NCBI RefSeq assembly: GCF_050753365.1
Contig: NZ_JBLZFY010000001.1
Span: 1-64,000 of the forward strand
From: Geminocystis sp050753365
GTDB taxonomy: Bacteria > Cyanobacteriota > Cyanobacteriia > Cyanobacteriales > Cyanobacteriaceae
Direction of reading: 5' to 3'
DNA: 64,000 bases
In this document: positions 51,204 to 59,021 of the stretch, one piece after another
How positions within the stretch are numbered: the stretch's first letter is position 1
Layout of the letters: each line of letters opens with the position of its first letter
The notes under the pieces: generated by a model
What the model was told of the DNA's origin: nothing
The model's database searches: none
The model's input: the letters and a program-made list of their open reading frames with translations, nothing else
Position numbers and translations under genes: made by a program

Positions 51204-51776
51204 TTATATTTTATTTATCCAACTCCAAAGAGGAGTAAAATCATCATGTAAATCAATTGAGTCATCTTCCATTTCATTATCCATATCAGCACCCCAAACT
51301 TTGATATAATCAATTGTTTTGTCACTGATATAAATAGTAATTTTTTTAGTGTTATTCCACCATTCCAATACAATTTCTTGATCCTCAGTAACATTAACTA
51401 AAGGTTCATCCCACCAAAAACCGCTATTTTTAGCAATAGAATATATTTTGTTTATTAACTGATTTGCTGTGTCTAAAACCCTGTGATTAATTAAAGATTT
51501 ATCTTCTTCAGTTAAGAGATCATTTATATTAATTAAATCGCTAGGGTCATGGATAGTAATTAAATTACTATCATAGTAATGGCGTATATTGATGATTGTT
51601 TCAGTAGTTTGTATGTCTTGTTCTGATTTTAGTTTAGAAGAACTGTGCAAAAACTGATTTTTTCTTCTCGTTAAAGAATGATCATAGGATTTTAGCTTAG
51701 TAACATCACGCACCCAATCACTTGCCATATCAGTTGGAACAGCTTTTTTATATCGGGCGTGGGGACATGGCATCAT
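51204..51776 (-). CDS. Hypothetical protein, second gene of TIGR04255 module
   Basis: 190 residues if begun at the tandem ATG at 51776. The longer frame to 51854 would overlap the previous gene by over 100 bases and is less likely. Visible parts: SDWVRDVTKLKSYDHSL near the N-terminus, and WWDEPLVNVTEDQEIVLEWW followed by ITIYISDKTIDYIKVWGAD, a Trp-rich beta structure. No known catalytic motif. It overlaps the end of the TIGR04255 gene by about 29 bases, so translation is probably coupled. Confidence 0.6.
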   Translation of the reverse strand: MMPCPHARYKKAVPTDMASDWVRDVTKLKSYDHSLTRRKNQFLHSSSKLKSEQDIQTTETIINIRHYYDSNLITIHDPSDLININDLLTEEDKSLINHRVLDTANQLINKIYSIAKNSGFWWDEPLVNVTEDQEIVLEWWNNTKKITIYISDKTIDYIKVWGADMDNEMEDDSIDLHDDFTPLWSWINKI

Positions 51777-52488
51777 GTAACTTTTGCGTGATGCTGTATC
51801 GGAATCTTGTTCCTGCTTCTTCTTTAAACTGATCGATTCTGTTAAATACTTCATTTTTACTTACCTTCCCTTCGACATAAAAATCATAATCAAGAAGATA
51901 TGCTTCTTCTTCCTCTTTCATTTGTTCAGGATCTTGTGCTGTCACAATACCATGATTGAATCGGAGTTTTGCAGAAGAATCAATTTTTATCTCTATACTT
52001 TTATTAATAGATTCTATTTTGTCAGATAAGTAAGGGTTTTTCAATTCAAGTATAAGAGACTCATCGATCAACTCTAACCAAGGTTCATCTTGAATATTTA
52101 ATTCAGATCTAAGAATTAAATCTCGATACCTTAAACCGACTCTTACATAAAAAGGAATAGTGTAAGTTGTCTCTAGTAATTTTGTCAAATCAACAAATTT
52201 TTCTCTAAAGTCTTCATACTTTTCATATTCCAAAGTCGATAAAGCTAAAGTGTTTTCAGTTAAGGAAACTTGCCACTTGGAATTTTCCGAACGGAATATA
52301 AAATTACAAATGTTATTAGAAGATGATTCCAATTTTTGGCAAAAAGGATAATCTGACTGGATTTTCTCCTGAAACTCAAATGCACCTTGATTAGCTATTC
52401 TTAACACCGTAGGAAATCGTACTTGACAAATTACCTCTATCAAGGGGTTTTTATCATAAATAACTCTTTCGTACGGTTGTGATTTCAT
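51748..52488 (-). CDS. TIGR04255 family protein
   Basis: 246 residues. N-terminus KNPLIEVICQVRFP and C-terminus FNRIDQFKEEAGTRFRYSITQKLHDAM match the TIGR04255 family, a sporadic family of unknown function with this start and ending; the length is also usual. The family is often found in accessory regions. First gene of a three-gene operon inside the CAST, 40 bases after the tniQ stop, on the same strand, so it may be transcribed with the transposition genes. Confidence 0.75.
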   Translation of the reverse strand: MKSQPYERVIYDKNPLIEVICQVRFPTVLRIANQGAFEFQEKIQSDYPFCQKLESSSNNICNFIFRSENSKWQVSLTENTLALSTLEYEKYEDFREKFVDLTKLLETTYTIPFYVRVGLRYRDLILRSELNIQDEPWLELIDESLILELKNPYLSDKIESINKSIEIKIDSSAKLRFNHGIVTAQDPEQMKEEEEAYLLDYDFYVEGKVSKNEVFNRIDQFKEEAGTRFRYSITQKLHDAMSPRPI

Positions 52489-52528
52489 TGTTATCGGAAT
52501 ACATTAAGTGCAATTTTAGTTATTAAAA

Positions 52529-53026
52529 TTATAAACCTTTTTGCCAATAAGTCATCTCAAAAAAAGTTAAACCACATCGATCGCACTTACCAAAATCCCA
52601 GAGAGAAGGAATCTTAAACCTAGCACCACAGTTAGGACACTTACACAACAGTTTTAAATCATGTCGATCACATTTCCATCGAGACTTATATTGCCATTCA
52701 ATGCGATGATGAGGAGACTCACCATAACAAGCCCCACAAAGGCGGATAGGCTCTAATTTCATCGGTTCAGAAGGTAACATCGCCTTTAATTGAAACAACC
52801 TCAACCCCAACAAATTACCTAAAGCAGTTAACTCCTCATCTGAAGGGAAAGGATTATGACGAAATTTCTCCCAACGGGCGACAACTCCCCCAATTCCTGC
52901 CAATTCACCTAAAGCATTAGGACTGAGATAATTTTTTCTTCTTACCCTTCCCAGAAAGTGACTTAAACTCTCACCCTCTAAAGGTTGAACAGGTAGTAAC
53001 CACGCCTTAATATCAGTATTCAACAT
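52529..53026 (-). CDS. tniQ: TniQ, target-adaptor of the CAST
   Basis: 165 residues from the ATG at 53026, placed by GGAGG 8 bases upstream and by the family start (WLLPVQPLEGESLSHFLGR); an upstream frame runs into the REP unit. The N-terminal HTH-like region is followed by zinc-binding cysteine pairs: CGAC, CDRH, CPNC, CDRC. It is the short TniQ typical of V-K, which bridges Cas12k and TnsC at the target. It is separated from tnsC by 169 bases with a REP unit. Confidence 0.95.
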   Translation of the reverse strand: MLNTDIKAWLLPVQPLEGESLSHFLGRVRRKNYLSPNALGELAGIGGVVARWEKFRHNPFPSDEELTALGNLLGLRLFQLKAMLPSEPMKLEPIRLCGACYGESPHHRIEWQYKSRWKCDRHDLKLLCKCPNCGARFKIPSLWDFGKCDRCGLTFFEMTYWQKGL

Positions 53027-53084
53027 GAATAACTTATTACCTCCTTTTAACCAAATATGTAATTCTGAATCGTTCCCCTTATTG

Positions 53085-53165
53085 TCATTCCGAGCCTTTT
53101 TTTCTTTGTCATTCTGAGTGAAACGAATAATCTCCGAGATGCTTCCTATCGTCAGCATGACAGTT
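53085..53165. repeat. REP-like units between tnsC and tniQ
   Basis: TGTCATTCCGAG then TGTCATTCTGAGTGAAAC..., AGATGCTTCC, CGTCAGCATGACA: cargo-class REP units in the spacer of the transposition operon, almost identical to those at 50638-50717. Confidence 0.7.
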
Positions 53166-53195
53166 AAAAGCGTTACCTCACCATGACGAATCGAA

Positions 53196-54026
53196 TTATG
53201 AGTATTCTCTTGCTACCTCCTGTAAAATGTCCTTTTCAATACTTTTTTTGCCCCTAGAAAGAGATTTAATCGCTGCCTCTCGTAAAAGTTCATCCAATCT
53301 GCCGATATAACCCTCCGTTGCTTTGGTAATAATTTTCAACATATCGGTTTTCGTTAAATTAGAGGCAACAGGCAATTTTAGAACCTTCTCCTCCCAGATA
53401 AATACTGTTTTTTTGAAATCCTCTCCCGTTAATTTACCGAATCTACGATGCGATCGAAATCTGTTGTAAATCTGCTCATCTCGCTTAATGACAGCCTCTA
53501 GCCGATCAGTTCCCACCAATACCACAGAAATTTCTAACTTATCACTAATATCTCTCACATCAGGAAAGGTATCAGGTTTTAAACGATCGGCTTCATCCAC
53601 TATCAACATTTGTACGTCACAGGCTTTTAATACTTCCATCGCCCTCGATCGAAAATCTGACACTGTACCTTTTACAGCTCTATATCTTAGAGATTCAATA
53701 ATCTCCTTAAAAAAATCTTTAGCAGAACACTTAGTCGGAGGCATAATATATACAACAGGAACAGAGGGTGTTTGTTGCCCCTGTTGATTAGGTTTATTCC
53801 TTAATGTATAGGATTCACAAGCAATAGTTTTTCCTGTTCGAGATTCCCCCACAATACGGCAGGATTGTCGTGCTTTACGTTTTTCATCTAGCCAACTATG
53901 TAGTTCTCGTAAATGCTCTAACGGTACGATACTATTACGATTAAGACGATCAATTTCTAACTGTAACCATTGTTCATCTTGCTGTAATTCCCCTAACTCC
54001 GTTGCGATCGATTGTGCATTACTCAT
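53196..54026 (-). CDS. tnsC: TnsC, AAA+ regulator of the CAST
   Basis: 276 residues from the ATG at 54026, which gives the start found in other V-K TnsC proteins (MSNAQSIATELG); a start at 54041 overlapping tnsB by 11 bases is also possible. Walker A GESRTGKT (65-72 counted from the upstream start), Walker B LIVDEAD (146-152), sensor region VVLVGTDRL, and the C-terminal IGRLDELLREAAIKSL. It forms ATP-dependent filaments that link the target complex to TnsB. Confidence 0.95.
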   Translation of the reverse strand: MSNAQSIATELGELQQDEQWLQLEIDRLNRNSIVPLEHLRELHSWLDEKRKARQSCRIVGESRTGKTIACESYTLRNKPNQQGQQTPSVPVVYIMPPTKCSAKDFFKEIIESLRYRAVKGTVSDFRSRAMEVLKACDVQMLIVDEADRLKPDTFPDVRDISDKLEISVVLVGTDRLEAVIKRDEQIYNRFRSHRRFGKLTGEDFKKTVFIWEEKVLKLPVASNLTKTDMLKIITKATEGYIGRLDELLREAAIKSLSRGKKSIEKDILQEVAREYS

Positions 54027-54030
54027 ATTT

Positions 54031-55725
54031 TTACCATCCATAATCTTCTTTCATTTCATCTAAATCCCACACTTCGATTTCCTCGATCGCCGAATCAACG
54101 CTTTCATTGACTAATTCATCGTCAGTTTGATTCTCTTTTTGTTCCTCTGTAATAACAGGTTGCTGAGATGTTGCCTTATAGCTCTGCTCTTGCTTTTGGC
54201 GTTGCTTACGGGTTTTTTTGTTAACAGATACTTCCCGTTCAATCACCTCCTGCAATATTGCATCATTATTAATGGTTTTAGCCTGTTCTCGAAGTCTTTT
54301 TGCACTTGCCTTGGCATCGTCCAAACTTAAACTTTCAGTTTCTAAGCCTTGAGCAAAAGCACGAGTTAAAAATTCTTCTTGTCCTTTGTTCCATTGGTAA
54401 ATCCAAATTGTGGTAATATCTCTGGGATCGTATCTGATGCTAATAGTTTTTCCAGCATAACCTTCCAAATATTCTCCTTTGTAGTTGATATTTTCAAACT
54501 GAATATAACCACCCCTTTGAACTTGTCTTCGAGCTTGTTTCATCAGACAAATATCTAATTCTCGTTCCGATAGGACTTCAGGAATAGCCCTTAATCCTGC
54601 TTCCCATCGTTGAAAACGAGTTTGGTCGCCCATTCTCGCATCAATGCTTTGATTGTACTTATCCACAATGAAACGGACGATTAGACGTTCTAATTCTTGC
54701 AATGTTAATTGGGCATCTTTTTCAGCATCTTTAGGACGTTCTTGAACATTCGAGCCAGTGTAACCTGGTAGAGTGGAAAATAAACTTTGATTAAGAGTTT
54801 TAAAAGGACGTTCCACAATACCACCTTCAGAGGGTCGATCGCGTAACTTTAAAACAAAACCTAATTGCGTGGCAATCTCCGCTAAGTGGTTAGAACGGAA
54901 ATCCTTGCCACCATCTGTAAAAAGATATTGAGGCACTCCATAAGTACCCCAGTCGCAGTTAAGCCCGTAATCTTCAGCGTAATTCTTAGGTAAAATAGCA
55001 TGACGTAAAGCTAAACCAACAACCAAAGAACTGGGAGCATCAAAACCCAAATTAATCCCCACTATACAACGAGAGTAACTATCAATTACAGTAGTAAGCC
55101 AAGGACGACCGATTAACTCTCCATGTCGATCGACTAAAAGTATATCTGCACGGGTATGATCACATTGCCAAACTTGATTACTGTAACTAATATCTAAGTC
55201 AAAACCATCACGAGTTTTAACGGATAAACTATTATCCTGCCACCCTGGCGATCGAATACTTTTATCTTTCTTTTCAATATATGGTTTGAGAACTCTTAAC
55301 ACTGTTCTATAGGATGGATAGTCGGTTTCTTTGAGTTCGTATGCTTTTGCTTGAACTCGAATAGCAACCTGTTTAACGTTCATTCTTTTACTACCCTTAT
55401 TTCCCTGTTGGTAGGTTTTGACAATGAACTCTTGCCAAAAATCATCGATGCGATGTTTCCCTTTATCTCTTCTGTCAATCGTCACTAAGGCAGTTATACC
55501 TTCGTGTTGGTAACGTTTGAACAATCTCTGTAACGATCGAACTGAGATTCCTAATTTCATTGCCCCTTCTCGCAGTTTGTGACCATAGGTGGTACGATCG
55601 CACGGCTCTAAAAGAGTTTGGATCACCTCCAATTTTTTTCGAGCTTCCACAGGAAGTTCAGAAACTATTGGTTTCGGGATTGTTTTAGTCTGCTCCTGTT
55701 GAATATTCTTTTCTTCGTAGTTCAT
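54031..55725 (-). CDS. tnsB: TnsB, DDE transposase of the CAST
   Basis: 564 residues. N-terminal HTH domains bind the transposon ends; the RNase H-like catalytic core has D189 (QCDHTRAD), D271 (FTDGGKDF) and E305 (GGIVERPF). A beta-barrel domain follows, and a flexible acidic tail ends VWDLDEMKEDYGW, the kind of tail that contacts TnsC. It cuts and joins the 3' ends; without TnsA the second strand is not cut, so cointegrates are expected. First of tnsB-tnsC-tniQ; 128 bases separate it from the dynamin operon upstream. Confidence 0.96.
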   Translation of the reverse strand: MNYEEKNIQQEQTKTIPKPIVSELPVEARKKLEVIQTLLEPCDRTTYGHKLREGAMKLGISVRSLQRLFKRYQHEGITALVTIDRRDKGKHRIDDFWQEFIVKTYQQGNKGSKRMNVKQVAIRVQAKAYELKETDYPSYRTVLRVLKPYIEKKDKSIRSPGWQDNSLSVKTRDGFDLDISYSNQVWQCDHTRADILLVDRHGELIGRPWLTTVIDSYSRCIVGINLGFDAPSSLVVGLALRHAILPKNYAEDYGLNCDWGTYGVPQYLFTDGGKDFRSNHLAEIATQLGFVLKLRDRPSEGGIVERPFKTLNQSLFSTLPGYTGSNVQERPKDAEKDAQLTLQELERLIVRFIVDKYNQSIDARMGDQTRFQRWEAGLRAIPEVLSERELDICLMKQARRQVQRGGYIQFENINYKGEYLEGYAGKTISIRYDPRDITTIWIYQWNKGQEEFLTRAFAQGLETESLSLDDAKASAKRLREQAKTINNDAILQEVIEREVSVNKKTRKQRQKQEQSYKATSQQPVITEEQKENQTDDELVNESVDSAIEEIEVWDLDEMKEDYGW

Positions 55726-55782
55726 CTTCCTTCAGTTTTTTAAAATCACTAATGCCATTTTATCTGTCATAAACCTAAAATG

Positions 55783-55798
55783 ACAACACTGATGTTTT
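55783..55798. promoter_or_regulatory. CvkR-type operator before tnsB
   Basis: ACAACACTGATGTTTT: A-nn-ACAC-nn-ATGT-nn-T, the same 16-base layout as the site before cas12k with one mismatch (ACAC for ACAT), 58 bases upstream of the tnsB ATG. An adjacent inverted repeat TGTCAT...ATGACA (55765-55785) overlaps it. Confidence 0.5.
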
Positions 55799-55853
55799 AA
55801 TTATTTGCAAACAATTCCATTAGCTTCGCAGAAAAGTCTCCCCTCTCTCCGAT

Positions 55854-58178
55854 CTAACTTAGGCTCATATCACGGTTACTTCTTTTTAAAGCCGTAGATA
55901 ATTGTCTGAGTCGTTCACTTACTTCTAAATTAAACTCCTGTGATTTTAAATTTCTTGGCAACTCAGCTAAAAGTTGAGGATTTTCTTTATACCATTCATT
56001 TTGAGCCACACCTGCCCACGTTCCCTCCTTCTCTCGAAAAAGATCAACTAATCCTCTTAATTCTTGGATACAATAAGACTCAAACCCTGCTGCTTCAAAA
56101 ATACCATTGCGTAAGTATTCTTCAAAAGCATTTATATCGTTAGTAACTTCAAAGGTAACAATATCTCTGGCTGATTTTAATTCGTCAGATAAATCCATGA
56201 CTGTATCAATTGTCATACCAATAACATTTTTAGCGATTTCCGCTACACCTAAAACTTGTTGACGTAGATCCGCCTTAAAGAGTAAATCAGAGCCATATTT
56301 AACATACTTTTTGAGGACTCTAAAAGCAGGTTCATCTCCTTGATAATAATTATCTATCAACTCAACATCAGCCCCCAAAGATTTAACAATTTGGCTTCGG
56401 GTATCGCTATTAACTGGACCACGAATTAATGCTTCGGCAACGGGACGAGCAAATCTTAAAAATAAAACACTTAGACTATTTTCTAAACGAGTTAGAAATT
56501 CTTGCTCAGAATAACCAATTAATCGGTCTTTAACTTGATGACTTCCCCATAATAAGGATGACATATAATCCACTAATTTTAAGGCTTCATCCTTTAATTC
56601 GGCGGCTAATTGTCGGGCAAGGGCATCTAAAAACTTTCTAATATCGGCATATAAATCATCTCGCCAAGCATAATTAGCTCTTGCTTTGTCGAAGTCTGGG
56701 AAAGAGTTGGCATCAAAAATTGTCTCTTTTTTTCTTAAGGTTTCTTGTCTTAATTTCTCCATTTCACTTTCTACCAGTTGTTGATAACGTTCTCTAAATT
56801 TCTCAATACTACTGGAGGAATGATTATTAACTTTTTCTAAGGGTTTATTAATAACTGATGTTTCATAAAATTTTTGTAAATCTGCTTTAATCTGTTCCCA
56901 TCGACTTTTCCACCATTCTGAAAAAGATATACGTCTTTTTTCTTCTTCAAAGCGTTGTGCTTCTTCGGGATTTTCGGGAAATTTTTGACTAACCAGATGA
57001 TAAATTTCTTCTGAGGTATTAACAAGTTTATCGATCGAGGCTTCACACCGTTTTCTGAGAATTTCTACTCGTTCGGTATTAATATAATTAAAGATTTTTT
57101 GTTTAATGTTAGGGATTCCAGTACCTTCAGTTTTTAAGATGTCATCGTCTATAATTCCTGTTAAAGTTCTTAGTTTATCTCGAATATTACTGGTTTGACC
57201 GATTTCTAATTGAGTATGTTCTTCTGCTAGATTATTTAAGATCAAATAAGCTCCTGCCGAACCAGAAACAATGCGATTGACGGGTAAATTAGCCCGTTTT
57301 GACCAATCTTGAGAGGCTTCTGCAATATGAGTTTTCAATGCTTCTGCACTACCTAATGAGTCAATATGACTTAAAAAGACAAATAATTTATCAGCTATGG
57401 TTACATTTTTATCCCCTTGTTCGGTAAATTTAATGATCTCTAATTCCGCTTCTCGAATACTGCGAAAACGTTGAATAACAATGACTGCATCACAGTCGGA
57501 TAACATTTGTTGTGCTTCGTCAACGTGCTTTGCTAACCCAGAATCTGAGCCAGGAACGTCATAAAAAACGATTCCTTCAGCTTGAGCAAGTTTATTGGTA
57601 TAAAGTCGGGCTTCTAAAACAGCGTGAGCATATTTTTCATCAGCAACGTATTTTTTCAGTTGTTCTCGGATGTCTTCTAGTCGGGTAAAGGGAATGACTA
57701 AATTGCCTTCTTGTCTGACTTGTTGTAAGGTAATTTTGTTTTCTTGGATGGTTTTTAAATCTTCATTTGCACCAGCCGTTTCTAATGCTTTGAGGAGATG
57801 AATAAATTGTTCTTCCGTGCGAGTTTGTACTTCTAATCTTTGTTCAGATTCACTTTTAACGGAGTAAATTTGAGTGGTGGTAAAGGTACATCTTCCTCCT
57901 TTGGCGGGAAGTAAATCACATTCTAACCAAGCGTTAATAAAGGTACTTTTTCCTGCTTTTTCTAAGCCAACAACAGCAATGCGAAATTCTCTTTTTCTCA
58001 GTCTTTCCAGTTGACGGTTAGCAGGTTTGGCTTCTTCTATAAGAGTTTCAGTTAATTGGGGGGGAACTTCTGCTTGAGGAAGTTTGGCTAAGTCCACTGC
58101 AAAATGTTGGATGTTTAAGACATCACCGAGGAGTGTTTCATAGTATGATGAAGCTGATTTCCAATCCATTTCACTCAC
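55854..58178 (-). CDS. Dynamin-like GTPase, third gene of cargo operon
   Basis: 774 residues. G1 GLEKAGKST (71-79), G3 DVPG (207-210) and a G4 variant LSHID (269-273) in place of NKxD. The G domain is followed by long helical, coiled-coil stretches (about 380-520) and a helical bundle with a few hydrophobic stretches, as in bacterial dynamin-like proteins. These hydrolyse GTP and remodel membranes; paired forms (LeoA/LeoBC, Eleos) defend against phages. A defence role here is inference from the cargo position and the paired layout. Starts 3 bases after the previous stop. Confidence 0.75.
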   Translation of the reverse strand: MSEMDWKSASSYYETLLGDVLNIQHFAVDLAKLPQAEVPPQLTETLIEEAKPANRQLERLRKREFRIAVVGLEKAGKSTFINAWLECDLLPAKGGRCTFTTTQIYSVKSESEQRLEVQTRTEEQFIHLLKALETAGANEDLKTIQENKITLQQVRQEGNLVIPFTRLEDIREQLKKYVADEKYAHAVLEARLYTNKLAQAEGIVFYDVPGSDSGLAKHVDEAQQMLSDCDAVIVIQRFRSIREAELEIIKFTEQGDKNVTIADKLFVFLSHIDSLGSAEALKTHIAEASQDWSKRANLPVNRIVSGSAGAYLILNNLAEEHTQLEIGQTSNIRDKLRTLTGIIDDDILKTEGTGIPNIKQKIFNYINTERVEILRKRCEASIDKLVNTSEEIYHLVSQKFPENPEEAQRFEEEKRRISFSEWWKSRWEQIKADLQKFYETSVINKPLEKVNNHSSSSIEKFRERYQQLVESEMEKLRQETLRKKETIFDANSFPDFDKARANYAWRDDLYADIRKFLDALARQLAAELKDEALKLVDYMSSLLWGSHQVKDRLIGYSEQEFLTRLENSLSVLFLRFARPVAEALIRGPVNSDTRSQIVKSLGADVELIDNYYQGDEPAFRVLKKYVKYGSDLLFKADLRQQVLGVAEIAKNVIGMTIDTVMDLSDELKSARDIVTFEVTNDINAFEEYLRNGIFEAAGFESYCIQELRGLVDLFREKEGTWAGVAQNEWYKENPQLLAELPRNLKSQEFNLEVSERLRQLSTALKRSNRDMSLS

Positions 58179-58181
58179 TCC

Positions 58182-59021
58182 TTAAATACGGTTAAATGAT
58201 TTTAAACTATAGACACTTCCTAGACGACCTAACTTCTTAATTTTACCCTGTGTATTGGAAGGAAGTTCTCGAATATATCCTTTAAGGATAGGTATAGTTT
58301 GTACGCCTAAAATATTTTTGCCATCAGGAATATCAATTCTAATATAAAATTTTAATTGACTATCAGCTGAAGGTTCTTGAGAACTATCAATATCTATAGA
58401 TAGTTTGCCAGCCTCTTCTATTTCAGAACATAAAAAATAGGATGCCGAATCAATTATCTGAATTATCTGATCTCTGTTAATTACTTTTCCTACAGTTAAA
58501 TCATAAATTGATGATGAAGGAACTGCTAAACATATTGCAGTAGGAATAAATGTGTTGCGACGTTGGTTAATATTATTTTCTGGGTTTAACTGAAGTATTG
58601 AGGAATTTTTACTTAACAGTTTTCGAGACAAATATAATCCAATTAAAATAACGGATGTAAATACGATCAATTCTATTTTGTATTGATTATCATTGCTATT
58701 TAAAGCGTCGATAATTTTTTGTCGAAAGTCTTCAAAATAATTTTTAAATGATTCGAGAGAATTTTTCATGATACTGTTCTCACTAACTTTTTTTTGTCTG
58801 GCTATATAAACTGTATATATAATGTTATCAAGAATCTTTAGGTCTTCATTTAAAGGAGAAGTATTGCCAATCCCATATTTTTGACAAAGTTGTTCAGCTT
58901 GAACTTCATCTAAAATAAAATAAACGACAGAGTTTAAAGTACCTATTTTTTGATCTTTAATATGAGGATAAACTTTGTCCATGAGTTGTTTATAGTTTTT
59001 ATCAAAATCATTACTATCCAC
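58182..59021 (-). CDS. Hypothetical membrane protein between two dynamin-like genes
   Basis: 279 residues. The N-terminal 110 are helical and charged, one probable membrane segment lies at about 116-131 (IELIVFTSVILIGLYL), and the C-terminal half is beta-rich (LSIDIDSS, LKFYIRIDIPDGKNILGVQ, IPILKGYIREL). I do not recognise a family. It overlaps the upstream GTPase gene by 8 bases and is 3 bases from the downstream one, so the three proteins are probably made together and may form a membrane complex. Confidence 0.65.
   Translation of the reverse strand: MDSNDFDKNYKQLMDKVYPHIKDQKIGTLNSVVYFILDEVQAEQLCQKYGIGNTSPLNEDLKILDNIIYTVYIARQKKVSENSIMKNSLESFKNYFEDFRQKIIDALNSNDNQYKIELIVFTSVILIGLYLSRKLLSKNSSILQLNPENNINQRRNTFIPTAICLAVPSSSIYDLTVGKVINRDQIIQIIDSASYFLCSEIEEAGKLSIDIDSSQEPSADSQLKFYIRIDIPDGKNILGVQTIPILKGYIRELPSNTQGKIKKLGRLGSVYSLKSFNRI

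Noticed and set aside
51777..51854. Frameshift between the TIGR04255 gene and the next gene
   Set aside because: The TIGR04255 protein has its normal C-terminus, so two overlapping genes explain the data better than one broken gene.
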